From: Flavobacterium cutihirudinis
GTDB taxonomy: Bacteria; Bacteroidota; Bacteroidia; Flavobacteriales; Flavobacteriaceae
NCBI RefSeq assembly: GCF_003385895.1
Contig: NZ_QRDQ01000008.1
Location: 492,354-556,353, forward strand
Length of the DNA: 64,000 nt
Reading direction: 5' to 3'
Part shown: positions 9,053 through 17,198 of the stretch, in pieces
How the letters are laid out: each line of letters opens with the position of its first letter
Position numbering within the stretch: position 1 is the first letter of the stretch
Notes under the pieces: generated by a model
What the model saw: only the letters and a program-made list of their open reading frames with translations
The model's database searches: none
Told to the model about the DNA's origin: nothing
Made by a program: the position numbers and the translations under genes

Positions 9053-10522
9053 TTATTTTATCAGTGTTATTGATCCTTTCTTTTCACCTGTGTCGGACTT
9101 AATGACATAGTAATAAACTGGATTTACATTTTTAATATCTATTGATCCGGCGGGTGGCCAATCGCCTTGATAGTTAACAACATCAAGAACCATGTCTCCG
9201 TTCGAACTAATAATTTTTACATTCGTTTGAGGATTTTTGTATTCACTTGGTATATCCCAAACATCATAAGGATAACTGCTTAAACTGATAATATTTGCAA
9301 TCTTTGTCACAGAAGTCGTAGGGTCTGAATCGTATGAAACCGTAAACAAGAATTCTTTATCCACCGCACAACCCGCAGACTGACTCACTACTACCTTGTA
9401 ATTTCCTCTTGTAGTTACATCATAAGAATTGCTGTTTGCTCCGTTGATAATACCATTATTCAAATACCATTGAAAAGATGGATTAGAAGCATCCGTAGTT
9501 ACTGTTGCTTTTAATGTTTCACCTTGGCTGATAACATTCGTCTCCGGAACATTTATTGAGCTTGTAAATTCAGTACTTTTTAAATCGATAGTTCCTGATG
9601 CAACGCAACCTCCAAAATCAACATCTACAGTATAAATACCCGTTTCATTTGTAGAAAAAGTACGAGCACTTGCACCGTCAATTACTTTTCCATCTTTTTT
9701 CCAAACATAACTATTTCCAGATGTAGCTGTTAAAACAGTTCCTTCACCATTTGAACAGAAAGGATTCCCTAAAGATGAATTTACAGTAACTGCTGAACCA
9801 GAGCTTGAAGAACTAACTGTAACAAGATTTGAAACAATATTCGGATCTATACATTGACCATAGTCAACCTGAGCATAATAATCGCCCAAAGAATTAACGA
9901 TTAACGTACTAGAGCTTTGTCCTGAAATTACTACATCATTTTTATACCAGATGTATTTGAAGTTTGGATAAGTTGCAGGAGAAGATCCGATATCACCCGG
10001 CGTATCATTATCGACAGTTAATGTCAAGGATCCGCCAGTACAGATTACTGCAGTCGTATTTTTTTTGTTTATAGAAAAAGATCTTTCATAACTTTTGTAG
10101 TAAGCAGGGAAAGACATTTGTCCTAATGAATTTTTAATTTTACCACTAACAACTCCGGTCGAACTTTTAATTCTGAAACTATAAACATCTGAACCAACTA
10201 AATCAACCGGTACGGCAAATTTTATAGTTTGCTGCGTAGCAGACACAGGTATAACATCTAACGTTTTTGCGGTTGTAAACCTAGTTGAAAAGCTTCCGTC
10301 TATATCTGAAATTTCAACAGCAAAAGTTACATCCGCTGGAAATTCTTCATAACTAAACGATACGTAAAACTCATTAAAAGTAGGGCCGGCGCAAAGCTTT
10401 TCAACACCGTCTAAAGGTTTTAATGATAACTTTTGCGCATAAACACTTGTGTTAGCACCTAGAATAAAAATGCTAATAAATAAAAAAATCCGAAATAGTA
10501 TCAGAGTAGTTTTTTGAATCAT
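9053..10522 (-). CDS. sprC: SprC-like secreted Ig-repeat protein with degenerate type B CTD
   Basis: 489 residues with an N-terminal signal segment (LFRIFLFISIFIL, cleavage near VYAQ). After a first domain (about 35-155), three Ig-like modules follow (about 160-245, 250-320, 325-400), each with paired Cys and the pattern x-W-x-x-x-G or W-Y-x-N (YIWYKND, YVWKKDG, FQWYLNN) and a YxVxVxxxGC end. The last 85 residues (from TSVTKIANI to KGSITLIK), with NVKIISSNGDMVLD, YYYVIK and GSITLIK, resemble the CHU_C/gliding-motility type B signal of the T9SS in degenerate form, so export to the surface is likely. The gene overlaps the upstream ORF by 4 bp and abuts sprD, so it is translationally coupled. 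The name is by position before an sprD-like gene. Confidence 0.6.
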   Translation of the reverse strand: MIQKTTLILFRIFLFISIFILGANTSVYAQKLSLKPLDGVEKLCAGPTFNEFYVSFSYEEFPADVTFAVEISDIDGSFSTRFTTAKTLDVIPVSATQQTIKFAVPVDLVGSDVYSFRIKSSTGVVSGKIKNSLGQMSFPAYYKSYERSFSINKKNTTAVICTGGSLTLTVDNDTPGDIGSSPATYPNFKYIWYKNDVVISGQSSSTLIVNSLGDYYAQVDYGQCIDPNIVSNLVTVSSSSSGSAVTVNSSLGNPFCSNGEGTVLTATSGNSYVWKKDGKVIDGASARTFSTNETGIYTVDVDFGGCVASGTIDLKSTEFTSSINVPETNVISQGETLKATVTTDASNPSFQWYLNNGIINGANSNSYDVTTRGNYKVVVSQSAGCAVDKEFLFTVSYDSDPTTSVTKIANIISLSSYPYDVWDIPSEYKNPQTNVKIISSNGDMVLDVVNYQGDWPPAGSIDIKNVNPVYYYVIKSDTGEKKGSITLIK

Positions 10523-10929
10523 ATAGTGCGGGTTCTTGCTAAATCTATATTCTCAAAAAACAAGATATCGATAAATGTTTCCGAAAAATCGTATTTGTAG
10601 TTCTCTATAATGTCTTTTGCAAGCGCAGAATAGGTCGCTGTAATTAATACGTTTTCTTTACACTCTGAAGTCAGATTATCTGAACCAGTTGCAATAATAA
10701 GGCTATCCTTGGGGATGGATAGCCCTACTATAGGCTGATTAGAATTATTATCTAATTTGCTGATAGAAACATCAGCTATATCACTTTTTTGGTCATTGTT
10801 ACTCACCAACGCTGTACAAGAAAAATCTGCTGAAACAGTAGGTATTTCATTAGTACTTTGTGCAAATAATGCAATAGGCGAAACCAAAAATATTGTACAA
10901 ATAAAATATTTTCTTATTGATGGGGCCAT
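10519..10929 (-). CDS. small exported protein upstream of sprC
   Basis: 136 residues with a signal peptide (YFICTIFLVSPIALFAQ). The mature part has no motif that I recognise; it contains two Cys (FSCTAL, SECKEN) that could pair. Its stop overlaps the sprC start in an ATGA arrangement, so it is very likely co-translated with sprC and belongs to the same surface operon. It may be a periplasmic or secreted partner of the SprC/SprD proteins; this is inferred from position only. Confidence 0.6.
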   Translation of the reverse strand: MAPSIRKYFICTIFLVSPIALFAQSTNEIPTVSADFSCTALVSNNDQKSDIADVSISKLDNNSNQPIVGLSIPKDSLIIATGSDNLTSECKENVLITATYSALAKDIIENYKYDFSETFIDILFFENIDLARTRTI

Positions 10930-11030
10930 TATGTTCTGATCTTTATTTGGTCCTGAACGAGACTGACATAAATTGTGTCTGGGGACTTTATTAATAAAAT
11001 TTACGCTCTGAAATAAAAATCGGAATATAT

Positions 11031-12323
11031 CTATTTGTTTCCGCTAGACGCTGTGATTTTTCCTAATTGTAGTCTGAAATCTGGTTTTTTAGGGTTATAG
11101 ATGTCAATGAAAGTTTCCTTGTTATCACTTTGTGACATAACATTGAAAAACACAGGGTTTCCGTACCAGCTTTCTAAATCTTCATTGTTAGAATTGTATT
11201 CTGTAAAGATATTTCCGTTACATAGGTTAAAATACATTTCTTCAATTTTGATTTTTTTAAGGTTAGCATCATTAATCTCAGTTTTACTGTCTAATAATAT
11301 TGCCGGGTTGAAACCAGAGATTACACTACGCTTCATTTCAAGAGAAGCTGTTTCAGCAACATACACTGCTTCTTTAACTAAACCTGCCTGAATATCAGCT
11401 TTAATGTTATCACTGTCGTTTAACATTGTGATGTTAGTTGCAACAACTAAAGTTTGTTTTTTAGTAAAGTCAGTTTCGTTTTTCTTTTCGAAAGATTTTA
11501 CTTCCATACAACGAGAACCGTCTTTGTTACTAGATAAATAAGAAGATCTCACTGCCAATGAGTTAAATAAACGGCACTGAACACCTTGAGTAAATTTATA
11601 ATCGTCGTTGATTGACTTGTAAGAAACTAATTTAGAAGCATTTAAGTCTCCACCAAAGAAACCAAATGAGTCACCACCAGAGAAGCTCACCATAATGTTT
11701 TCTAGTACTGTTTTGCTACCAACACCTGCAATTGTTAATCCGTTAAAAGTATCTGCTCCTTTAACTTTTTTTCCTGCAAATTCAATTCTTACAAATCTCA
11801 AGATTCCTGAGTTACTAGCTACATTATCACCACCATAAGTAGTAAGAGTAGGATCTAGATCCATATTGTAAGAACCAACATTTCCAAATTTATTGATTGG
11901 AGCATCTCCAAGAATAACAACTCCACCCCAGTCTCCAGCTTTTTTCTGGCTACGGTTTGAAGTAAATACGATTGGATCTGTTTCTAAACCATCAGCAACA
12001 AGTTGTGCACCTTTTGTAACTACCAACGTTCCTTTTGTTTCGAAATCTCCAATGATTAATGTTCCTGGCTCAATTGTTAAAACGGCATTGTTTGTAACAT
12101 ACACGTTTCCTTGCAAAACATAAATATTCCTTTTAAGCAATTTAGTATTAACAGAAATATTTCCTGCTAAAATCTGGTTTGCTTCTCCATATTCCACTTT
12201 GTTAGGCTTAAATTCAGTCCAGTTGTTTAACCAATTGGTGTAGCCCATAATTCCTTTTTCTTGCTGCGCACTCATACTTGTAACGGTCAAAAGGACACAG
12301 ATCATTTGAGTAATTTTTTTCAT
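11031..12323 (-). CDS. secreted right-handed beta-helix-like protein
   Basis: 430 residues with a signal peptide (MICVLLTVTSMSAQ). The region from about residue 50 to 330 has short repeating strands with the pattern V-x-x-G-x-L-x-I-x-x-G and stacked V/I/N positions (NIYVLQGNVYV, LTIEPGTLIIG, TLVVTKGAQLV, DPIVFTSN), as in parallel beta-helix surface proteins of Bacteroidota. A GG(D)WGGVVILGDAPIN-type segment is common in this family. I see no clear T9SS C-terminal signal, so secretion beyond the periplasm is uncertain. It lies about 100 bp upstream of the sprC block on the same strand but need not be in that operon. Confidence 0.7.
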   Translation of the reverse strand: MKKITQMICVLLTVTSMSAQQEKGIMGYTNWLNNWTEFKPNKVEYGEANQILAGNISVNTKLLKRNIYVLQGNVYVTNNAVLTIEPGTLIIGDFETKGTLVVTKGAQLVADGLETDPIVFTSNRSQKKAGDWGGVVILGDAPINKFGNVGSYNMDLDPTLTTYGGDNVASNSGILRFVRIEFAGKKVKGADTFNGLTIAGVGSKTVLENIMVSFSGGDSFGFFGGDLNASKLVSYKSINDDYKFTQGVQCRLFNSLAVRSSYLSSNKDGSRCMEVKSFEKKNETDFTKKQTLVVATNITMLNDSDNIKADIQAGLVKEAVYVAETASLEMKRSVISGFNPAILLDSKTEINDANLKKIKIEEMYFNLCNGNIFTEYNSNNEDLESWYGNPVFFNVMSQSDNKETFIDIYNPKKPDFRLQLGKITASSGNK

Positions 12324-12370
12324 GATAAGGGGGTATTAGGGTTAATAATAAATTTGGGTATGCGTAAATG

Positions 12371-12422
12371 ATAAAAACTCCTCTCGAGTTTTCTGATAAA
12401 TCAGATACCTCGAGAACGAGTT
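12371..12422 (-). terminator. terminator after the 150-aa exported protein
   Basis: An interrupted hairpin (AACTC..CTCGAG / CTCGAG..GAGTT) followed on the minus strand by a run of U. It sits about 90 bp downstream of the gene ending at 12509 and separates it from the beta-helix gene. Confidence 0.55.
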
Positions 12423-12508
12423 GTTTTTTATTACTTTTTCAAATGTTTTCATAAATCAACTGATCTACGTAATAGCATCAAAAAAAATTTTAAAAATATA
12501 ATTATTTA

Positions 12509-12961
12509 TTACATTTCGTTCAAATCGTTGAACTCGTGTAATGATTTCAATGTGCTTTCGTAAAATAAAATTGCTGCAATTAGGTTTCCTTTGTCAGAGT
12601 AAGGCATCATTTTTCTTTGAAAATCTACCGTAGTATCCAAAAAGGTTGTTGTACCAACTGCCTGAGCATCTAATACTTTTTTGTGTTCGTTATCGTCCGG
12701 AATACCTAAATCCGCCATCGTAACACCTGGTTTAGTAACCAAAGCAATGTAAGGGAGAGTTTTCACTAAAACTTTAATACGCTCAATGTATAATTCCAAA
12801 AGTTCTCCTTTTTGCATACCACTCAATTCTTTTTGATCATGGTATTTTCTGATAAGAGCTGTTGTACTAATGATACTTCTTGGAGCATTTTTTGCCTGAG
12901 CTGAAACAGCTGCAGTTGTCAAGAAAAAAAGTGTACTTAATAAAATAATTTTCCCTTTCAT
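12509..12961 (-). CDS. exported protein of unknown function
   Basis: 150 residues with a clear signal peptide (IILLSTLFFLTTAAVSAQA). The mature part is mostly helical, with acidic and basic clusters (HDQKELSGMQKGELLELYIERIK), and has no motif that I can name. It has its own promoter and a terminator, so it is probably monocistronic. Length and style match small conserved periplasmic proteins of flavobacteria. Confidence 0.65.
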   Translation of the reverse strand: MKGKIILLSTLFFLTTAAVSAQAKNAPRSIISTTALIRKYHDQKELSGMQKGELLELYIERIKVLVKTLPYIALVTKPGVTMADLGIPDDNEHKKVLDAQAVGTTTFLDTTVDFQRKMMPYSDKGNLIAAILFYESTLKSLHEFNDLNEM

Positions 12962-12993
12962 AGATTCTATTTATAATTGGTTGTTGATGAAAA

Positions 12994-13023
12994 CAAAAAT
13001 ATGTAAATTAACTTAAATTGCAA
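12994..13023 (-). promoter_or_regulatory. canonical flavobacterial promoter for the 150-aa exported protein
   Basis: On the minus strand TTG at 13023-13021 is followed after exactly 19 bases by TATTTTTG (13001-12994). This matches the Flavobacterium consensus TTG-N19-TAnnTTTG. The start codon at 12961 lies about 33 bases downstream. Confidence 0.7.
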
Positions 13024-13363
13024 CTTTATTGATTTCTTTTTTAAAAAAAAATCCTTAAAAAAACCTTAAAATACTGTCTTATGTCGAGAAAATCTGCGTT
13101 TTAACGAGGTTTTTGTTAAAAACGTTAAAACCAAAACCGTAAGATAATCATTACTAAAAGTGGATTGGTTTTTACTTTAAATAACCAAAAAAAGAATAAG
13201 TTTTTCATTTTTTCAAAAAAAATATTAACAAAAAAGTCTTAATATCTTCTCAGGTTAAGTCGTTTATTAACAAAAATAGCGTTAACAAAACGAAAAAATT
13301 TGAATAAAAAATTTCAATTTCTCAGAAATAAAAAGTCGGCCTGAAACTTTCATCGGAAAATTT
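13024..13363. other. AT-rich intergenic stretch with no gene seen
   Basis: The gap between two divergent genes holds runs of A and T. No ORF, tRNA or convincing hairpin was seen apart from the two promoters at its ends. Confidence 0.5.
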
Positions 13364-13391
13364 TTGACTAGACCATTTTCTTCTATCTTTG
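13364..13391 (+). promoter_or_regulatory. holB promoter implying a near-leaderless mRNA
   Basis: TTG (13364-13366), 17 bases, then TATCTTTG (13384-13391). The ATG at 13396 begins only 4 bases after the -7 element, so transcription should start at or within a base or two of the start codon. Confidence 0.65.
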
Positions 13392-13395
13392 CTTC

Positions 13396-14544
13396 ATGCA
13401 ATTTTCTCAAATTTTAGGTCAGGATTACATCAAAAGTCACTTGATAAAAAGTGCTGCATCAGGAAGGATTCCGCATGCGCAGTTATTTATCGGACCAGAA
13501 GGCAGTGGTACTTTGTCAACCGCAATTGCCTACGCGCAGTATATCCTTTGCAACAATACGGGAAATGAAAATGAAAACGGAAATGATTCCTGTAATTTAA
13601 AATTTCAGAATATCTCACATCCTGATTTGCATTTTATATACCCAACCGTTACCACAGAAGATGTCAAAACCAAACCAAAAAGCCTTGATTTTATTCAGGA
13701 TTGGCGCACCTTTATCCAGGAAATGCCATACGGAGGATTGTTTGACTGGTATAAAATTCTAGGCGTTCAGAACAAACAGGGAGAAATTCGTGTCGAAGAT
13801 GCGCAGGAAGTTTTAAAATCGCTTTCGCTGAAATCTTACGAAGGTGGTTATAAAATCATGATTATCTGGATGGCCGATAAAATGAATATTGCCGCTTCGA
13901 ACAAATTATTGAAACTTCTTGAAGAGCCAACGGATAAAACTATTTTTATTCTAATTTCCGAAAATGAAGAAGATATAATTCAAACCATTCGTTCTCGTTG
14001 TCAGGTAATTCACTTCAGCGGATTACCGGAAAAAGTCATTGCAGAAGCCTTAGTTTCCAGAGAAAATGTTGATGCTAATTTTGCTAAAAAAATTGCGCAT
14101 CAGGCTCAGGGAAATTTCAATAAAGCCATGCATTTGCTAAAAGAAGATGATAATGAATATCCTTTTGAACAGTGGTTTGTTAACTGGGTTCGAGCTGCTT
14201 TTAGGGCTAAAGGAAATGCTGCAGCAATTCAGGATTTAATCTCCTGGAGTGAAGAAATAGCAGGTTTAGGACGCGAAAGCCAGAAAAAATTTATTCAATT
14301 TTGTATCGAAATGTTCCGTCAGGCGCTTTTGCTAAATTATCAGACTCCAAGTTTGGTCTACATCGAACCAAAAGTAGATAAATTTAAACTCGAAAATTTT
14401 GCGCCTTTTGTGAATGGAAATAATATTCATGAGATTTTCAAAGAACTTTCAGATGCAATGTACCACATTGAAAGAAACGGAAATGCAAAAATAATTTTGA
14501 CCGATTTATCAATAAAACTTACTCGTTTAATCCATAAAAAATAA
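13396..14544 (+). CDS. holB: DNA polymerase III subunit delta'
   Basis: 382 residues. The N-terminal AAA+ module starts with a P-loop-like GPEGSGTLS (residues 33-41) that lacks the GKT lysine, as expected because delta' does not need to bind ATP. KLLKLLEEPTDKTIF and the sensor/arginine-finger region TIRSRCQ are typical clamp-loader motifs. Delta' is the rigid partner in the clamp loader that places the sliding clamp on DNA. The C-terminal 150 residues are the helical collar domain. The zinc-binding Cys cluster found in some delta' proteins is not clear here. It heads a plus-strand run with a DoxX-like gene 6 bp downstream. Confidence 0.9.
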   Translation: MQFSQILGQDYIKSHLIKSAASGRIPHAQLFIGPEGSGTLSTAIAYAQYILCNNTGNENENGNDSCNLKFQNISHPDLHFIYPTVTTEDVKTKPKSLDFIQDWRTFIQEMPYGGLFDWYKILGVQNKQGEIRVEDAQEVLKSLSLKSYEGGYKIMIIWMADKMNIAASNKLLKLLEEPTDKTIFILISENEEDIIQTIRSRCQVIHFSGLPEKVIAEALVSRENVDANFAKKIAHQAQGNFNKAMHLLKEDDNEYPFEQWFVNWVRAAFRAKGNAAAIQDLISWSEEIAGLGRESQKKFIQFCIEMFRQALLLNYQTPSLVYIEPKVDKFKLENFAPFVNGNNIHEIFKELSDAMYHIERNGNAKIILTDLSIKLTRLIHKK

Positions 14545-14550
14545 CTCCAG

Positions 14551-14934
14551 ATGAATAATATTGCCTCTATTTTAATCTTGGCATTTTTAGCCTTAACGTT
14601 TTTACAATCAGGATACGAAAAAATATTTTATTGGAAAGATAATGTTGAATGGCTAAAAGGTCATTTTGCCAACACGCCATTAAAAAATCAAGTGCCACTT
14701 GCATTATTACATCTTTTAATTCTAGAACTTATTTCCGGAATTTTATCTGTCGTTGGAGCAATACAACTTCTATTAAACAGTGGCAGAGAATTTGGCTTTT
14801 ACGGTGCAATTTTTTCCTGCATCAGTTTATTAATGATGCTTTTCGGACAACGATTAGCAAAAGATTACGATGGCGCGAGAACCATTGTTATTTACTTTAT
14901 TCCTGCTGTAATGGCAGTTTATTGGCTGAATTAA
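14551..14934 (+). CDS. DoxX-like integral membrane protein
   Basis: 127 residues with four predicted transmembrane helices (about 4-22, 48-72, 80-100, 108-126). The layout GYEKIFYWKDNVEWLKGHFANTPLKN between helices 1 and 2 is typical of the DoxX/DoxD-like family in Bacteroidota. The biochemical role of these small proteins is not settled. It follows holB by 6 bp, so the two are probably co-transcribed. Confidence 0.7.
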   Translation: MNNIASILILAFLALTFLQSGYEKIFYWKDNVEWLKGHFANTPLKNQVPLALLHLLILELISGILSVVGAIQLLLNSGREFGFYGAIFSCISLLMMLFGQRLAKDYDGARTIVIYFIPAVMAVYWLN

Positions 14935-14970
14935 ACAGCACCTTTTATTTAAAATTATTACAAAAAGAAA

Positions 14971-15483
14971 ATGAGTCCAAAACATCCTTCAGAATCCATA
15001 ACTATTTTAACAGATTTAGTTTTACCGAGCGAAACAAATCCATTAAACAATCTTTTTGGCGGAGAACTATTGGCCAGAATGGATCGTGCAGCAAGTATCG
15101 CAGCCCGAAGACATTCACGCCGAATTGTAGTAACTGCATCTGTAAATCACGTTGCTTTCAACAGAGCAATTTCACTTGGAAGTGTCGTAACTGTTGAAGC
15201 AAAAGTTTCAAGATCCTTCAAAAGTTCAATGGAAGTTTTCATAGACGTTTGGGTTGAAGACCGTGAATCAGGAAGCAGAACCAAAGCCAACGAAGCCATT
15301 TATACTTTTGTTGCAGTTGATGACACTGGAAGACCTGTTGAAGTTCCTGCAATTGTTCCGGAAACCGAACTTGAAATCCAACGCTTTGATGCTGCTTTAC
15401 GTCGTAAACAGTTGAGTTTAGTGCTTGCAGGAAAGATGAAACCTTCTGAAGCTACTGAATTAAAGGCTTTATTTATAGAGTAA
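14971..15483 (+). CDS. acyl-CoA thioesterase, hotdog fold
   Basis: 170 residues with a single hotdog domain. The motif NPLNNLFGGELLARMD near residues 25-40 and the following RHSRRIVVTASVNHVAF strand are the signature of the YciA/cytosolic acyl-CoA hydrolase family; the Asn and Asp there are the usual catalytic positions. It hydrolyses acyl-CoA to free fatty acid and CoA in the cytoplasm. The C-terminal 40 residues (ETELEIQRFDAALRRKQ) form a helix. It lies 36 bp after the DoxX-like gene and before recA. Chain-length preference cannot be read from the sequence. Confidence 0.85.
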   Translation: MSPKHPSESITILTDLVLPSETNPLNNLFGGELLARMDRAASIAARRHSRRIVVTASVNHVAFNRAISLGSVVTVEAKVSRSFKSSMEVFIDVWVEDRESGSRTKANEAIYTFVAVDDTGRPVEVPAIVPETELEIQRFDAALRRKQLSLVLAGKMKPSEATELKALFIE

Positions 15484-15585
15484 ATTTGTAGCAATTTGTA
15501 ACAATTTGTGAGAACCAAACTCCAAAAAAAAGAAGTAGTTTTGCAATTTACAAGTCAGCTAAATCACAGTAAGAGCGTTTTTTCT

Positions 15586-15593
15586 TACTTTTG
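15586..15593 (+). promoter_or_regulatory. recA -7 promoter element
   Basis: TACTTTTG matches TAnnTTTG, 48 bases before the recA start. No TTG at the expected -33 spacing was found, so only half of the promoter is supported. No SOS-box palindrome was recognised. Confidence 0.4.
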
Positions 15594-15641
15594 AGTTGTA
15601 TTTTGAAACCAAAAATAACAATTAAGATAATTTAAAAAAAT

Positions 15642-16649
15642 ATGAGTTCAGACAAAGAAGCCAAATTAAAAGCGTTACAATTAACGCTTGATAAACTTGA
15701 CAAAACTTACGGAAAAGGAACCGTAATGAAAATGGGCGACAGAGCCATTGTGGAGGTAGAAACGATTTCTTCTGGCTCACTTGGAGTTGATTTAGCTCTT
15801 GGAGTAAACGGTTACCCAAAAGGTAGAATTATTGAAATATATGGACCAGAATCGTCTGGTAAGACTACTTTAACTTTACACGCAATTGCTGAAGCTCAAA
15901 AAGCAGGCGGAATTGCTGCCTTCATTGATGCTGAACATGCTTTTGATAGAAATTATGCCGAAAAATTAGGCGTAGATATCGAGAATTTAATCATTTCTCA
16001 ACCAGACAATGGTGAACAAGCTTTAGAAATCGCTGAAAACTTAATTCGTTCTGGAGCTATAGATATTGTTGTAATTGACTCGGTTGCTGCTTTGACACCA
16101 AAAAGCGAAATCGAAGGTGAAATGGGAGACTCGAAAATGGGTCTTCATGCACGTTTGATGTCTCAGGCTTTAAGAAAACTTACCGGAACTATCAGCAAAA
16201 CAAACTGTACAGTTTTCTTCATCAACCAGTTAAGAGAGAAAATTGGAGTTATGTTCGGAAATCCTGAAACTACAACCGGAGGTAATGCATTAAAATTCTA
16301 TGCTTCTGTGCGTTTAGATATTCGTCGTTCGTCTCAAATTAAAGATGGTGAAAACGTAATTGGTAACAGAACCAAAGTTAAGATTGTAAAAAACAAAGTT
16401 GCACCACCTTTCAAAACTGCTGAATTCGATATTATGTACGGAGAAGGAGTTTCTAAAACAGGTGAAATTCTTGACTTAGCAGTTGAATTTGACATCGTTA
16501 AAAAAGCAGGATCTTGGTTTAGTTACGGTGATACTAAATTAGGCCAGGGCCGTGATGCAGTAAAAACTTTAATCAAAGATAATCCTGAATTAGCAGATGA
16601 ATTAGAGGTTAAAATTAAAGCACATATCAAAGAATTAGCAGATGCTTAA
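15642..16649 (+). CDS. recA: recombinase RecA
   Basis: 335 residues, normal length. The Walker A motif GPESSGKTT (about 66-74), Walker B region VVIDSVAAL, the DNA-binding loop segment GEMGDSKMG and the [10 protein letters not shown] and [19 protein letters not shown] blocks are all intact. RecA forms filaments on single-stranded DNA, drives strand exchange and triggers LexA-type autocleavage where present. The C-terminus is the usual acidic helical tail. It is followed by a strong hairpin, so it is probably monocistronic or the end of a short unit. Confidence 0.98.
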   Translation: MSSDKEAKLKALQLTLDKLDKTYGKGTVMKMGDRAIVEVETISSGSLGVDLALGVNGYPKGRIIEIYGPESSGKTTLTLHAIAEAQKAGGIAAFIDAEHAFDRNYAEKLGVDIENLIISQPDNGEQALEIAENLIRSGAIDIVVIDSVAALTPKSEIEGEMGDSKMGLHARLMSQALRKLTGTISKTNCTVFFINQLREKIGVMFGNPETTTGGNALKFYASVRLDIRRSSQIKDGENVIGNRTKVKIVKNKVAPPFKTAEFDIMYGEGVSKTGEILDLAVEFDIVKKAGSWFSYGDTKLGQGRDAVKTLIKDNPELADELEVKIKAHIKELADA

Positions 16650-16691
16650 AAGCTAACTAAAGCTTTAAAAATCAATACTTCATATAAAAAC

Positions 16692-16722
16692 CGACACGTC
16701 TTAAAAACATGTCGTTTTTTTT
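16692..16722 (+). terminator. recA terminator
   Basis: Stem CGACACGT / ACATGTCG with one mismatch, followed by about ten T residues, 43 bp after the recA stop. Confidence 0.8.
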
Positions 16723-16746
16723 TTATTTAAAAAACACTATTTCTAC

Positions 16747-16775
16747 ACGCAACCTTTTTACAAAGGTTTCATCTA
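16747..16775 (+). promoter_or_regulatory. ECF-like promoter candidate 1 (ACGCAACC ... CATCT)
   Basis: ACGCAACCTTTTT at 16747-16759, then 10 bases, then CATCT at 16770-16774. The same two blocks with identical spacing recur 181 bp downstream. The arrangement (conserved -35-like block, 15-base gap, short -10-like block) differs from the TTG/TAnnTTTG housekeeping promoters elsewhere in the window and resembles ECF sigma promoters. No such promoter has been tested here. Confidence 0.4.
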
Positions 16776-16779
16776 TATA

Positions 16780-16905
16780 ATTGAAAACCTTGATATTGAA
16801 ATTTTTATGCCATAAAATAACAATGTATGCGGTTTTCTTTTTAGAATTAATTAGATTGGTTTTTGTCAATAGAAATCCGTTAGTTAAGTAAGAACTGACG
16901 GGTTT
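16780..16905 (+). ncRNA. candidate small transcript 1 between recA and plsC
   Basis: The unit runs from just after promoter candidate 1 to a hairpin (AAATCCGTTAGTT / AACTGACGGGTTT, 16873-16905) followed by T-rich sequence. It is about 125 nt. A 22-codon ORF (16823-16891, MYAVFFLELIRL...) lies inside it but its end overlaps the hairpin and no ribosome-binding site is evident, so the product may be RNA only. Confidence 0.3.
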
Positions 16906-16912
16906 TTATTAT
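16873..16912 (+). terminator. terminator of candidate small transcript 1
   Basis: A 13-bp imperfect stem with a 7-base loop (16886-16892) followed by TTTTTATTATTATTTTTT. Confidence 0.55.
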
Positions 16913-16927
16913 TATTTTTTGTTTGCA

Positions 16928-16956
16928 ACGCAACCTTTTTGTTTTTTCTGCATCTT
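16928..16956 (+). promoter_or_regulatory. ECF-like promoter candidate 2 (ACGCAACC ... CATCT)
   Basis: ACGCAACCTTTTT at 16928-16940, then 10 bases, then CATCT at 16951-16955: the same 13-mer and the same spacing as candidate 1. The sequence between and around the two blocks has diverged, which suggests that the blocks themselves are the conserved signal. Confidence 0.4.
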
Positions 16957-17020
16957 AGATAGTATGACATTAACTTGAGTTCTAACCAAACTCTTTATTA
17001 TCAACTATTAATATTTTGCT

Positions 17021-17125
17021 ATGAAAGAAAAAATAGAAATGTTGTTGAATAAAAACCGCAGAAAAACCAAGCTTAAATTTAAAAAGGTATTACGTTTTAT
17101 TTCAGAGAAAATAATTCATAGATAA
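17021..17125 (+). CDS. possible 34-residue basic peptide
   Basis: ATG at 17021 opens a 34-codon frame (MKEKIEMLLNKNRRKTKLKF, then KKVLRFISEKIIHR). It is strongly basic and could form an amphipathic helix. It starts about 60 bases after promoter candidate 2 and is followed by the hairpin at 17168-17195, giving a complete short transcription unit. No homologue is recognised and coding status is uncertain. Confidence 0.3.
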   Translation: MKEKIEMLLNKNRRKTKLKFKKVLRFISEKIIHR

Positions 17126-17167
17126 GTTTTTGAATATAAATAAGGGGTTATTTTAAATTCAAAAATA

Positions 17168-17198
17168 AACCCGACAAATATCAATTTGCCGGGTTTTG
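17168..17198. terminator. terminator between the small unit and plsC (both directions)
   Basis: Stem AACCCGACAAAT / ATTTGCCGGGTT with one mismatch, and T-rich sequence on the plus side. It can end the plus-strand small transcript and lies directly after the plsC stop on the minus strand. Confidence 0.6.

Noticed and set aside
13492..13520. holB as a broken ATPase because GKT is missing
   Set aside because: Delta' subunits normally have a degenerate P-loop; all other clamp-loader motifs are present.
14649..15197. 182-codon ORF overlapping the DoxX-like and thioesterase genes
   Set aside because: Different frame across two well-supported genes; composition rich in Cys and Asn, as in shadow frames.
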